Assembly: GCA_050485425.1 (NCBI GenBank)
Contig: JBJHBJ010000002.1
Span: 62,001 to 126,000 of the forward strand
Direction of reading: 5' to 3'
DNA from: LSCE01 sp050485425
GTDB taxonomy: Bacteria > Pseudomonadota > Gammaproteobacteria > Nitrococcales > Aquisalimonadaceae
DNA length: 64,000 nt
The first letter of the stretch is position 1; each line of letters starts with the position of its first letter. Position numbers and translations under genes: made by a program. Shown here in pieces: positions 17,197 to 24,448 of this stretch. A model generated the notes under the pieces. It was not told the origin of the DNA. It worked only from the letters and a program-made list of their open reading frames with translations, and ran no database searches.

Positions 17197-17832
17197 ATGA
17201 TTGATATGTTCTGGCATCGAACCAAGTCTGCCATGGATTGGGTGGCGGGTGTCGTTCCCGGTTGCCTGGCTCTGTTGCTGGGTGTGTCATCTGCCTGGGG
17301 GGACCAGGTGCAGCGGTCTTCTCCATGGATGCTCGTGCCGGAAGCGGAGCAGCAGGTGCGCTGTGCGCAGGTTGGACGCCAGTTGATACGCGGGGGCGCC
17401 GGCCCGGTGGAGCGGTTGGACGATCCCGGTCGGCCTCATGATCCCGAGGGTGCCTACCAGTGCGTCTGGGATACGCCGACGGGCATCTACTTCTATGCCG
17501 AATTCGCGGTGGACCTGGTGGCCCCCGCCCGTCAACTGGCAGCGGGGTTGAGGGATTTCCGGGACGAGGCCGAAACCACCTGCCGGCGGGTTCGGTGGAG
17601 TCAGACGGTGGAGCCTGGTGCCCGCTTCGCCATGGTGGCGCGGGGTATGGCGGAATGTCTCACCCAAGACGACGGGCTGGCCGGGCAGCATGTGATGCTC
17701 TGGCTGGCGGACCCGGGAAACGGACGTCAGCGCCTGCTGACGCTGCAACACAGCCATTACGTGGACGATGCTCCGCATGAGGCGGCTGTGGGTGCCATGA
17801 TCCGCTATTTCGAACGTGAGGGGGCAGACTGA
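17197..17832 (+). CDS. Secreted protein of unknown function
   Basis: This protein of about 211 residues has an N-terminal hydrophobic export signal (VVPGCLALLLGVSSAWG, ending near residue 35). The mature part contains four Cys residues (VRCAQVG, YQCVWDT, TTCRRV, AECLTQ) that could form two disulfides in the periplasm. I do not recognise the family. The ATG at 17197 is chosen because gtaccgggg precedes it; upstream in-frame starts would add an implausible Cys-rich leader. The gene ends exactly where the opposite gene ends, the two stop codons forming tgatca. Confidence 0.65.
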   Translation: MIDMFWHRTKSAMDWVAGVVPGCLALLLGVSSAWGDQVQRSSPWMLVPEAEQQVRCAQVGRQLIRGGAGPVERLDDPGRPHDPEGAYQCVWDTPTGIYFYAEFAVDLVAPARQLAAGLRDFRDEAETTCRRVRWSQTVEPGARFAMVARGMAECLTQDDGLAGQHVMLWLADPGNGRQRLLTLQHSHYVDDAPHEAAVGAMIRYFEREGAD

Positions 17833-18078
17833 TCAGCGTCGCTGTTCATGCCGTATCGCCTGTTCGATACGCTGGATGGCGCTTTCGATCTTGCCCAGTT
17901 CCTCCGAGGTCACACGGGCGATTTCCTGCAGCACCTCGGCGTTCTGCAACTCCGTTGCCTGTTCCTCGGCGTCCTGGTCGAGACCGCGGCGGTAGTCCAT
18001 GTTGATCCGCCGCAAGCGCTCGGCGAGCTCGTCACGCTGTTTCTCCAGTTCCTGTTTGCGCTGCTGCAGATCGATCAT
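17833..18078 (-). CDS. DksA-like coiled-coil miniprotein lacking the zinc finger
   Basis: This 81-residue protein is almost entirely helical: a Gln/Glu/Arg-rich first helix (LQQRKQELEKQRDELAERLR), a short tip with DQDAEEQATELQ, and a second helix ending in EELGKIESAIQRIEQAI. The arrangement resembles the hairpin coiled coil of DksA/TraR proteins, which reach into the RNA polymerase secondary channel. The Cys4 zinc finger and the glycine that normally follow the second helix are absent. The ATG at 18078 has gaggcgg upstream. The DksA relationship is inference by eye. Confidence 0.6.
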   Translation of the reverse strand: MIDLQQRKQELEKQRDELAERLRRINMDYRRGLDQDAEEQATELQNAEVLQEIARVTSEELGKIESAIQRIEQAIRHEQRR

Positions 18079-18117
18079 GATTCCGCCTCTCGGTCTCTTC
18101 ATTGGTCACGGCAGGGA

Positions 18118-18160
18118 AAGCCCTGAGGGGCTCGCGCTGTCTGCGAATCCCTCAGGGCTT
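18118..18160 (-). terminator. 12-bp hairpin downstream of the crotonase gene
   Basis: aagccctgaggg (18118-18129) pairs perfectly with ccctcagggctt (18149-18160) across a 19-base loop. It lies about 45 bases beyond the stop of the minus-strand crotonase gene at the end of the leucine-catabolism series. Only a short T run follows on the minus strand, so termination is likely but not certain. Confidence 0.55.
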
Positions 18161-18206
18161 CCTATCACGAAGTCTAGACGTCCGGAACGGACTGCGGGGG
18201 AATGAA

Positions 18207-19007
18207 TCAGCGGCCGGTATATTCTCCCGGGCGTTTCTCCAGCAGCGCGCTCACCGCTTCCTGGTGATCTTCCGTGGTATGCGCGATTGCCTGGTAGGCG
18301 GCGGAGAGTTCCAGCAGGCTGTCCAGGCGGGTGAGTTGTGCTTCGCGCAGCAGCCGCTTGGTCATGCGGGTGACTTCGGGCGGGTTGACGGTGATGCGCG
18401 CGGCCAGCCTGCGCGCTTCGTCCATCAGTTGTTCTGCCGGTACCACGCGGTTGACCAGCCCCCATTCCATGGCGGTTTTTGCGTCCACGGGATCGCCGGT
18501 GAGAGCCATTTCGCTGGCGCGGGCGAAGCCTGCCACGCGGGGCAGGAACCAGGCGCCGCCGTCGCCGGGAATGATACCGACCTTGATGAAGCTCTCTGCG
18601 AAGACGGCTTTTTCCGAGGCCACGCGCAGGTCGCACATCATGGCGAGGTCGCAGCCGGCACCGATGGCGGGGCCGTTGACCGCGGCGATGGCCGGTACTT
18701 CCAGTTCCAGCATGGCCTTGGGAATGCGCTGGATGCCGCGGCGGTAGCCATTGCGGATCTGGGCCGGGGTGCCGCCGAACATGCCGCTTTTATCGCGCAT
18801 GTGCTTGACGTTGCCGCCGGAGGAGAAGGCGGTGCCGGCGCCGGTGAGGATGACGGCGCGGATGCCGTTGTCCTGGTTGATGCGCGCCACGGTGTCCTCG
18901 ATGGCGGCGATCATCTCTTCTTCGGAGATGGCGTTGCGGGTATCCGGCCGGTTCATCGTCAGGATGGCCAGGTGGTCTTCGGTTTCGAATAAAAGGGCGT
19001 CGTTCAT
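18207..19007 (-). CDS. Crotonase (enoyl-CoA hydratase/isomerase) family protein
   Basis: This 266-residue enzyme has the crotonase oxyanion-hole segments AFSSGGNVKHM (near residue 63) and VNGPAIGAGCDLAMMCD (near 113). Aligned by eye with classical enoyl-CoA hydratase, the two catalytic glutamates appear to be replaced: Asp in GCDLAMM and Phe in AESFIKVGIIPGDGG. It may therefore be an isomerase or a hydratase with altered chemistry. The ATG at 19007 gives the family N-terminus; the frame stays open upstream only because it runs through an intergenic repeat. It is the last gene of the liu-region series. Confidence 0.85.
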   Translation of the reverse strand: MNDALLFETEDHLAILTMNRPDTRNAISEEEMIAAIEDTVARINQDNGIRAVILTGAGTAFSSGGNVKHMRDKSGMFGGTPAQIRNGYRRGIQRIPKAMLELEVPAIAAVNGPAIGAGCDLAMMCDLRVASEKAVFAESFIKVGIIPGDGGAWFLPRVAGFARASEMALTGDPVDAKTAMEWGLVNRVVPAEQLMDEARRLAARITVNPPEVTRMTKRLLREAQLTRLDSLLELSAAYQAIAHTTEDHQEAVSALLEKRPGEYTGR

Positions 19008-19040
19008 TGTTTGCGTCTCTTCTTGGGGGGGCTCCGTTCG

Positions 19041-19253
19041 GGCAGGTTGCGGGCGGGTTGGTTCCGGACACGCCGTGAACCCCTGCAGCGCTATGCATTC
19101 CATGCAACGCTTGCAGGGCCTGGGCTGGCCTTCCATGGCCAGCCCGTTCGGCCGGGGAAAGCAGTGCTTTCCCTTGATCGGCCTCACCCACGGGGGCTTG
19201 TCGGCGAGGTCCCTCTCGCCGACAGTCCGGAACCAACCCGCCCGCAACCTGCC
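19041..19253 (+). repeat. Three-way-junction repeat, copy 1 (expanded)
   Basis: The outer stem is a perfect 29-bp inverted repeat (19041-19069 with 19225-19253). Inside are the family linker acgccgtgaaccc, an insertion with three extra hairpins, gggggct, and hairpin B (tgtcggcgag / gtccct loop / ctcgccgaca, 19199-19224). The extra hairpins lie at 19081-19118 (loop around ttcc), 19122-19145 (9-bp stem, ttccat loop) and 19155-19173 (8-bp stem). The copy lies between the acyl-CoA synthetase and the crotonase gene. Confidence 0.9.
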
Positions 19254-19290
19254 TGGATTGGTGAATGTCCTTGTCGACTTATCGTCTTCC

Positions 19291-20871
19291 TTAAGAGGGT
19301 GTTCCGGGCTCGCCGCCCAGATGTCGGTGTTTCTCCCGCAATTTGTATTTCATCAGCTTGCCGGATGGAGTGCGTGGCAGTTCTTCGGCCATGACCACAT
19401 GCTTTGGGCACTTGTAGCCGGCCAGGTGCTGTCGACAGTGACCGATCACCGCGTCCCTGTCCAGGCCGGCCCCGGCCTTGGGGACGATGACGGCGCAGAC
19501 GCTTTCGATGAATTTCGCGTCGGGCACGGCAATCACCGCGACCTCGCGGATGTCGGGGTGGCGCATGAGTATGTCTTCGACTTCCGTGGGATAGACGTTC
19601 TCCCCGCCGGTCCGGATCATGTCCTTCTTGCGCCCGGCGATGCAGAGTAGGCCGTTGTCGGTGAGGCGGCCGAGGTCGCCGGTACGGCACCAGCCGTCGA
19701 CGAAGGTTTCGCGGTTGGCGTCGGGTCTTTGCCAGTAGCCGCTGCAGACCACCGGGCTGCGTATCCAGATTTCTCCCTGATCGCCTCCCGGGACCATTTT
19801 ACCTTCGTCGTTTCGCAGGGATATTTCGGTAAACGGCATGGGTCGGCCCACGCTTTCCGGGTGCTGCAGCGTTTCCTCGCCGGTGGAGCAGGCGGCGATG
19901 GGGGTTCCCTCGGTGAGGCCGTAGACCTGGATGATCTCGATCCAGGGGTGGCGTTGTTGCAGGGTCCGGGTCGCCCAGGGCAGCAGCGGGTCGCCGCCGG
20001 AGAGGATGCGCTTGAGGCTGGAGAGGTCGTAGCCTGCGGCTTCCTGTTCCTCCAGTTGTGCCAGTTCATAGATCATGAAGGGGAACAGGAACAGGTCGGT
20101 GACCTTGCGTTTCTGGACGATCTCGAGCACCCGCCGGATGGAGAAGCCGCCGCTTTTCAGCACCACGGCATGACCACCGACACCCAGCGCGGCGCTGGTG
20201 AGATCCTCCACCGCGCCGACGTGGTACATGGGGCCTGTGGTCATGGCCACGGTGTTCTCGTCGAGCCCCCATTGCAGCGCCTGCATGGCGGTGAACCAGA
20301 GCGTGTTGGCGTGGTTCCACAGGGCACCCTTGGGACGGCCGGTGGTGCCGGAGGTATACATGAGCATGGCGGGGTCTTCGGGCCCGGGCCGCTCGCATCG
20401 CGGGTGCCCGTCGCTGGCCTGTTCCATGACGCTCCACGGTTCGGCCCAGTCGGGCAGCGGGGCGTTGTCGTAAGTGTGTGCGACATAATGTCGCACCGGA
20501 AGGCCGGCACGTATGCCGTCCAGCGTGTCGGTGAAGCTGGTGTGGAAGCAGAGGGCGGCGCAACCGGAGTCGGTGATGGCGAATTCCAGTTCCTCGGCGG
20601 TCAGCCGGAAGTTCAGCCGCACGGCGATGGCGCCGATGCGGGTGACGGCCAGGTACAACGCCCAGTATTCCAGCCCGTTGTAGAACAGGATCCCAACCCG
20701 GTCACCCTTGCCGATACCACGTTCCAGCAGGGCGTTAGCGCAAGCGTTGACACGTCCGTGCAATTGGTCATAGGACCAGGTCTCGCCGTCCTCGAAGGAA
20801 ACGGCGGGCCGCTCGCCTTCAATACGGCTGCAGGGCCACTGACTGCGGCGGGTAATGAAGCCGATATCCAT
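19291..20871 (-). CDS. AMP-binding acyl-CoA synthetase
   Basis: This 526-residue ANL-superfamily ligase activates a carboxylic acid to its acyl-CoA through an acyl-adenylate. It has the phosphate-binding loop YTSGTTGRPKGALW (near residue 170), VYGLTEGTPIAACS (near 305), the hinge region TGDLGRLTDNGLLCIAGRKK (near 400) and the C-terminal catalytic lysine region PRTPSGKLMKYKL. The ATG at 20871 is chosen because it begins the family N-terminus; the open frame further upstream is repeat DNA. Its place among leucine-catabolism genes suggests a short, branched or related acid, but the substrate is not proven. Confidence 0.9.
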   Translation of the reverse strand: MDIGFITRRSQWPCSRIEGERPAVSFEDGETWSYDQLHGRVNACANALLERGIGKGDRVGILFYNGLEYWALYLAVTRIGAIAVRLNFRLTAEELEFAITDSGCAALCFHTSFTDTLDGIRAGLPVRHYVAHTYDNAPLPDWAEPWSVMEQASDGHPRCERPGPEDPAMLMYTSGTTGRPKGALWNHANTLWFTAMQALQWGLDENTVAMTTGPMYHVGAVEDLTSAALGVGGHAVVLKSGGFSIRRVLEIVQKRKVTDLFLFPFMIYELAQLEEQEAAGYDLSSLKRILSGGDPLLPWATRTLQQRHPWIEIIQVYGLTEGTPIAACSTGEETLQHPESVGRPMPFTEISLRNDEGKMVPGGDQGEIWIRSPVVCSGYWQRPDANRETFVDGWCRTGDLGRLTDNGLLCIAGRKKDMIRTGGENVYPTEVEDILMRHPDIREVAVIAVPDAKFIESVCAVIVPKAGAGLDRDAVIGHCRQHLAGYKCPKHVVMAEELPRTPSGKLMKYKLREKHRHLGGEPGTPS

Positions 20872-20890
20872 GATTCTCTCCAATCGCTCC

Positions 20891-20921
20891 CGTAGGGTGC
20901 CCAGAGCGCAGCGATGCGCAC
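20891..20921 (+). repeat. REP-like 31-mer, copy a
   Basis: The sequence begins cgtagggtgcccagagcgca and ends gatgcgcac. It holds a gtag tetranucleotide followed by an imperfect hairpin (ggtgc pairing with gcac plus a flanking base), the design of REP sequences. Identical copies in inverse orientation lie at 21250-21280 and 22379-22409. Confidence 0.85.
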
Positions 20922-20949
20922 TGGTGGGTGGTTTCGTTCCGGCCGCTGC

Positions 20950-21041
20950 CGGGATGTTTGCTTCCGGACACGCCGTAAACCCATCCCTGGGGGCTTGTCG
21001 GCGAGGTCCCTCTCGCCGACAGTCCGGAAGCAAACATCCCG
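20950..21041 (+). repeat. Three-way-junction repeat, copy 2
   Basis: The outer stem is a perfect 20-bp inverted repeat (20950-20969 with 21022-21041). The core reads acgccgtaaaccc, then atccctggggg and ct, then hairpin B tgtcggcgag / gtccct / ctcgccgaca (20996-21021). The core orientation is plus. Confidence 0.92.
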
Positions 21042-21127
21042 CCATCGGCCTGGGTTCGGGGGCTCTCCGTTATCCGGCCTGTGGCCGGACTGATCGGAAC
21101 CGCCTCTAGGAACCGCGACCGCGCCTA

Positions 21128-21235
21128 GGCCGGGAGTGGGGACATGTCTGCGGACTGTCGGCCGGAGGGACCCGGCCGACAAGCCCCCATGGATGGGTTT
21201 ACGGCGTGTCCGCAGACATGTCCCCACTCCCGGCC
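21128..21235 (-). repeat. Three-way-junction repeat, copy 3
   Basis: The outer stem is a perfect 28-bp inverted repeat (21128-21155 with 21208-21235), different in sequence from the other copies. On the minus strand the core reads acgccgtaaaccc, atccatggggg, ct, then hairpin B tgtcggccgg / gtccct / ccggccgaca (21156-21181). The hairpin A loop atccat and the hairpin B loop gtccct match the family. Confidence 0.92.
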
Positions 21236-21249
21236 GGAACGAAGCCCCG

Positions 21250-21280
21250 GTGCGCATCGCTGCGCTCTGGGCACCCTACG
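21250..21280 (-). repeat. REP-like 31-mer, copy b
   Basis: A perfect inverse copy of 20891-20921, closing the composite structure directly upstream (on the plus strand) of the HMG-CoA lyase stop codon. Confidence 0.85.
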
Positions 21281-21290
21281 TCTTGTGCAA

Positions 21291-22199
21291 CTAGCTTGAC
21301 TGTTTCGCGGCCAGCGCCTGGGCGACCTTCGATGCTGGCGTCTTGCCCAGGTGCTGGCAGATCCAGCGGCCCGTGCTGGCCAGCGCGTCCAGGTCGACGC
21401 CGCTGCGGATGCCCATGCCGTTCAGCATGTACACCACGTCTTCGGTGGCCACGTTGCCCGAAGCGCCGGCGGCGTAGGGGCAGCCGCCCAGGCCGGCCAC
21501 GGAGCTGTCCAGCGTGCGAACGCCGAGTTGCATCACGGCCAGCAGGTTGGCCAACGCCTGGCCGTACGTATCGTGGAAATGCGCCGCGAGGCGCTCCAGG
21601 GGAACGCGTTCCGCCACGGCATCGATCATGCGCTGGGCCTTCAGCGGCGTACCCACGCCGATGGTGTCGCCCAGCGAGATCTCGTAGCAGCCCATCCGGT
21701 AGAGCGTGTCCGCAACATGGGCGACCGTTGCGGGCGCGATCTCCCCCTCGTACGGGCAGCCCAGCACGCAGGAGACGTAACCGCGCACCCGCACCCCGTC
21801 CGCCTTCGCCTTGTCCATGATCGGGGCGAAGCGCTCCAGGCTCTCGTCGATGCTGCAGTTGATGTTCCTCTTCGAGAAGCTTTCGGAGGCGGCGCCGAAC
21901 ACCGCCACTTCCCCCGCGCCGGCCGCCACCGCGTTGTCGTAGCCCCTGATGTTCGGTGTCAGCACCGGATAGTTCACGCCAGGCTTGCGGCGGATGCCGC
22001 GGAGCACCGCGTCATGGTCCGCCATCTGCGGCACCCACTTGGGCGAGACGAAGGCGGTGGCCTCCACGGTCTGCAGACCGGTATCCGCCAGCCGATGGAT
22101 CAGCTCCAGCTTCACCTCTGCGGGGATCACCGCGGATTCGTTCTGCAGGCCGTCGCGAGGACCGACCTCGACGATCTTCACACTGTCGGGCAGATTCAT
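21291..22199 (-). CDS. mvaB: Hydroxymethylglutaryl-CoA lyase
   Basis: This 302-residue enzyme cleaves HMG-CoA to acetoacetate and acetyl-CoA, the last step of leucine breakdown. It has the start motif VEVGPRDGLQNE, the segment FVSPKWVPQMAD, the metal-site AAHFHDTYGQALAN near residue 205 and the signature VAGLGGCPYAAGASGNVATE near 235, whose Cys is the catalytic loop residue. It follows the carboxylase alpha gene after a 214-base repeat-filled gap. The names mvaB and liuE are both used for such genes. The assignment is very secure. Confidence 0.95.
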   Translation of the reverse strand: MNLPDSVKIVEVGPRDGLQNESAVIPAEVKLELIHRLADTGLQTVEATAFVSPKWVPQMADHDAVLRGIRRKPGVNYPVLTPNIRGYDNAVAAGAGEVAVFGAASESFSKRNINCSIDESLERFAPIMDKAKADGVRVRGYVSCVLGCPYEGEIAPATVAHVADTLYRMGCYEISLGDTIGVGTPLKAQRMIDAVAERVPLERLAAHFHDTYGQALANLLAVMQLGVRTLDSSVAGLGGCPYAAGASGNVATEDVVYMLNGMGIRSGVDLDALASTGRWICQHLGKTPASKVAQALAAKQSS

Positions 22200-22244
22200 C
22201 GCCTACCTCGTCGGTCATCAGGACCGGTTGTGTTGTTCGTTCAG

Positions 22245-22275
22245 GTGGATATCGCCGCGCTCCATCCACCCTACG
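22245..22275 (-). repeat. REP-like 31-mer variant with ggtggat/atccacc stem
   Basis: The minus strand begins cgtagggtggatggagcgcg and ends atatccac. Ends and length match the 31-mer family, but the stem is ggtggat with atccacc. It starts the series of three repeats in the 22200-22413 gap. Confidence 0.75.
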
Positions 22276-22339
22276 CCGAATCGAGACCTGCGCAGGGTGT
22301 GCAGGCTTTCAGCTTGCGTACCGGCCCGGGCGGGGAATG

Positions 22340-22370
22340 GTGCGCACCACCTTGTGGTGCACACCCTACG
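22340..22370 (-). repeat. REP-like 31-mer variant with ggtgtgcaccac stem
   Basis: The minus strand begins cgtagggtgtgcaccacaag and ends in gcgcac. Including one flanking base, the stem is 12 bp with one T-G pair around an aag loop. Family ends are retained while the stem sequence differs. Confidence 0.75.
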
Positions 22371-22378
22371 CTTGAGCG

Positions 22379-22409
22379 GTGCGCATCGCTGCGCTCTGGG
22401 CACCCTACG
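22379..22409 (-). repeat. REP-like 31-mer, copy c
   Basis: This copy is identical over all 31 bases to 21250-21280 and ends five bases before the carboxylase alpha stop codon. The rest of the 22200-22413 gap shows no gene. Confidence 0.85.
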
Positions 22410-22413
22410 GTCG

Positions 22414-24414
22414 TTAATCGCCGCTGGCGATGGCCAGCAGTTCCGCGCCCTCGCTGACCTGGTCGCCGGCGGCGTAGTTCACGTGGTCCACGACGCCGTC
22501 GGCGAAGGCGCGGATGGTGTACTCCATCTTCATTGCCTCCAGCACCAGCAGGGCGTCCCCTTCCTTTACCGTATCACCCGGCTTCACGTGCACGGCCCGG
22601 ATCATGCCCGGCATCGGCGCGGTCAGGCTGCCCTCGCTGAGCTCATCCTCCATGCCGGCCACCAGCGGGTCGTGTACCACCAGTTCCCGCATCTCGTCGC
22701 CAACCACCGTCGTGAGCTGCTGGCCGTCGCGGAGCACCAGGGCATCCAGATGCATGCCGTTCAGGGCCATGCGGAGCCGGCCGTCCTCACGGAGTTCACC
22801 GGTCACACGCACGTCACCGCCGGGCAGTTCCAGCACGAAACAGTCGTCCCGGTAATGCGCCACCACCTCCAGGTCCTGCTCGCCATCCAGGAAATGCAGG
22901 GTATGGAAATTGTCGCTGTTCGGTCGCCAGCCGTCGGTCAGGTTCCAGGGCGACCAGGGGTCACCGGAGGCCGCGGCCCGCTGCTCGGCCTCACGGTCCA
23001 CGTTCAGCAGCTCGAACAGCGCGCTGGCCGCCAGCACCCGATCACTGACCGCACCGGGCTGCGGAAAGAGGGCATCGTGGTGTGTGTCGATAAAGCCGGT
23101 ATCCACGCCGCCCTCGACGAAGGCGGGGTGTGTAGCCACGCGGGTCAGGAAGGCGGCGTTGGTGGTGGTACCCACGATCACATAGTCGCGTAGCGCGTTG
23201 CAAAGCCGTTTCAGCGCCATGCCGCGGTCCACGTCCCAGACCACCAGCTTGGCAATCATCGGGTCGTAATGCACCGATATCGCATCGCCCTCGCGTACCC
23301 CGGTGTCGATGCGCACGTGAGCGCCTTCGGCGGGTGCGCGCAGATGCCGGATGGTGCCCGTGGCGGGCAGGAAGTCCCGTGCCGGGTCCTCGGCGTAGAT
23401 GCGCGCCTCGAAGGCGTGGCCGCGAATACGCAGATCCTGCTGCGCGCAGGGCAGGGGCGCGCCTGCGGCGACACGAAGCTGCCATTCCACCAGATCCTGC
23501 CCGGTGATGAATTCGGTGACCGGATGCTCCACCTGCAGCCGTGTGTTCATCTCCATGAAATAGAAGGCGCCGCGGGCATCCATGATGAATTCCACCGTAC
23601 CCGCGCCGACATAGCCGATGGCCCGCGCGGCCGCCACCGCCGCCTGGCCCATTTCCTCGCGCCGGGCTTCGCCCAGCCCGGGGGCCGGCGCTTCCTCGAT
23701 CACCTTCTGGTGACGCCGCTGTATGGAGCAGTCTCGCTCGAACAGGTGCACGGTATTCCCAAGCGTGTCGGCGAACACCTGGACTTCGACGTGGCGCGGC
23801 TGCAGCAGGTATTTCTCGATCAACACATGCTCGTCGCCGAAGGCGGAGGCTGCCTCGCGTTTTGCCGCCGCCAGCGCCTCGCGGAAATCCTTCGGCTCAT
23901 CCACCCGCCGCATGCCCTTGCCGCCGCCACCGGCCGAGGCCTTGATCAGCACCGGGTAGCCGATATCCCCGGCGACCGCCGCCAGATGTTCGGGATCCTG
24001 GTCGTCGCCGTGGTAGCCGGGTACCAGCGGCACGCCGGCCCTTTCCATGATCGCCTTGGCAGCGCTCTTCGAACCCATGGCCTCAATGGCGTTCACCGGT
24101 GGCCCGATGAACACCACGCCGGCCTCCTCGCAGGCGCGGGCGAAGCGGGCATTCTCGGACAGGAAGCCGTAGCCGGGGTGGATGGCCTGGGCACCGCTGC
24201 GCTTTGCAGCCTCCAGCACGCGCTCGATATTCAGATAGCTCTCCCGCGCTGCCGCAGGGCCGATCAGCCATGCCTCGTCGCAGGCCGCCACATGCATGGC
24301 GTCGGCATCGGCCTCGGAATACACGGCCACCGTCCTCACGCCCAGGGCCCGGCAGGTGCGCGCGACCCGGCAGGCGATTTCCCCGCGGTTGGCGATCAGG
24401 ATCTTGTCGAACAT
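22414..24414 (-). CDS. liuD: Methylcrotonoyl-CoA carboxylase biotin-carrying (alpha) subunit
   Basis: This 666-residue protein carries biotin carboxylase and biotin carrier domains. The ATP-grasp carboxylase starts FDKILIANRGEIACRVARTC and includes KASAGGGGKGMR near residue 160 and FYFMEMNTRLQVEHPVTE near 285. The C-terminal biotinyl domain has LEAMKMEY, the Lys being the biotin site. With the beta subunit it carboxylates 3-methylcrotonyl-CoA in leucine catabolism. The context of isovaleryl-CoA dehydrogenase, hydratase and HMG-CoA lyase genes decides for methylcrotonyl rather than propionyl or acetyl substrate. The ATG at 24414 starts the family N-terminus. Confidence 0.94.
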   Translation of the reverse strand: MFDKILIANRGEIACRVARTCRALGVRTVAVYSEADADAMHVAACDEAWLIGPAAARESYLNIERVLEAAKRSGAQAIHPGYGFLSENARFARACEEAGVVFIGPPVNAIEAMGSKSAAKAIMERAGVPLVPGYHGDDQDPEHLAAVAGDIGYPVLIKASAGGGGKGMRRVDEPKDFREALAAAKREAASAFGDEHVLIEKYLLQPRHVEVQVFADTLGNTVHLFERDCSIQRRHQKVIEEAPAPGLGEARREEMGQAAVAAARAIGYVGAGTVEFIMDARGAFYFMEMNTRLQVEHPVTEFITGQDLVEWQLRVAAGAPLPCAQQDLRIRGHAFEARIYAEDPARDFLPATGTIRHLRAPAEGAHVRIDTGVREGDAISVHYDPMIAKLVVWDVDRGMALKRLCNALRDYVIVGTTTNAAFLTRVATHPAFVEGGVDTGFIDTHHDALFPQPGAVSDRVLAASALFELLNVDREAEQRAAASGDPWSPWNLTDGWRPNSDNFHTLHFLDGEQDLEVVAHYRDDCFVLELPGGDVRVTGELREDGRLRMALNGMHLDALVLRDGQQLTTVVGDEMRELVVHDPLVAGMEDELSEGSLTAPMPGMIRAVHVKPGDTVKEGDALLVLEAMKMEYTIRAFADGVVDHVNYAAGDQVSEGAELLAIASGD

Positions 24415-24448
24415 CTGCGTTTTGTCCTCTTCGCTTCGCGGCGTCGCG

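Larger units (their letters stand above)
20891..21280. repeat. Nested inverted composite of two REP-like 31-mers and two three-way-junction elements
   Basis: The 419-base gap between HMG-CoA lyase and the acyl-CoA synthetase is almost filled by this structure. A 31-mer (20891-20921) is repeated perfectly in inverse at 21250-21280. Inside each lies a shared ttcgttccggccg (about 20933-20945, inverse 21231-21243), then junction copies 2 and 3 facing opposite ways. A small hairpin (tccggcc/ggccgga, 21073-21089) sits almost at the centre. The arrangement resembles a BIME, the mosaic of paired inverted REP sequences. No gene is present. Confidence 0.85.

Noticed and set aside
19008..21045. Longer N-termini for the acyl-CoA synthetase and crotonase genes
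   Set aside because: The upstream frames stay open through intergenic junction repeats and encode low-complexity Arg/Pro-rich sequence. The internal ATGs give normal family starts.
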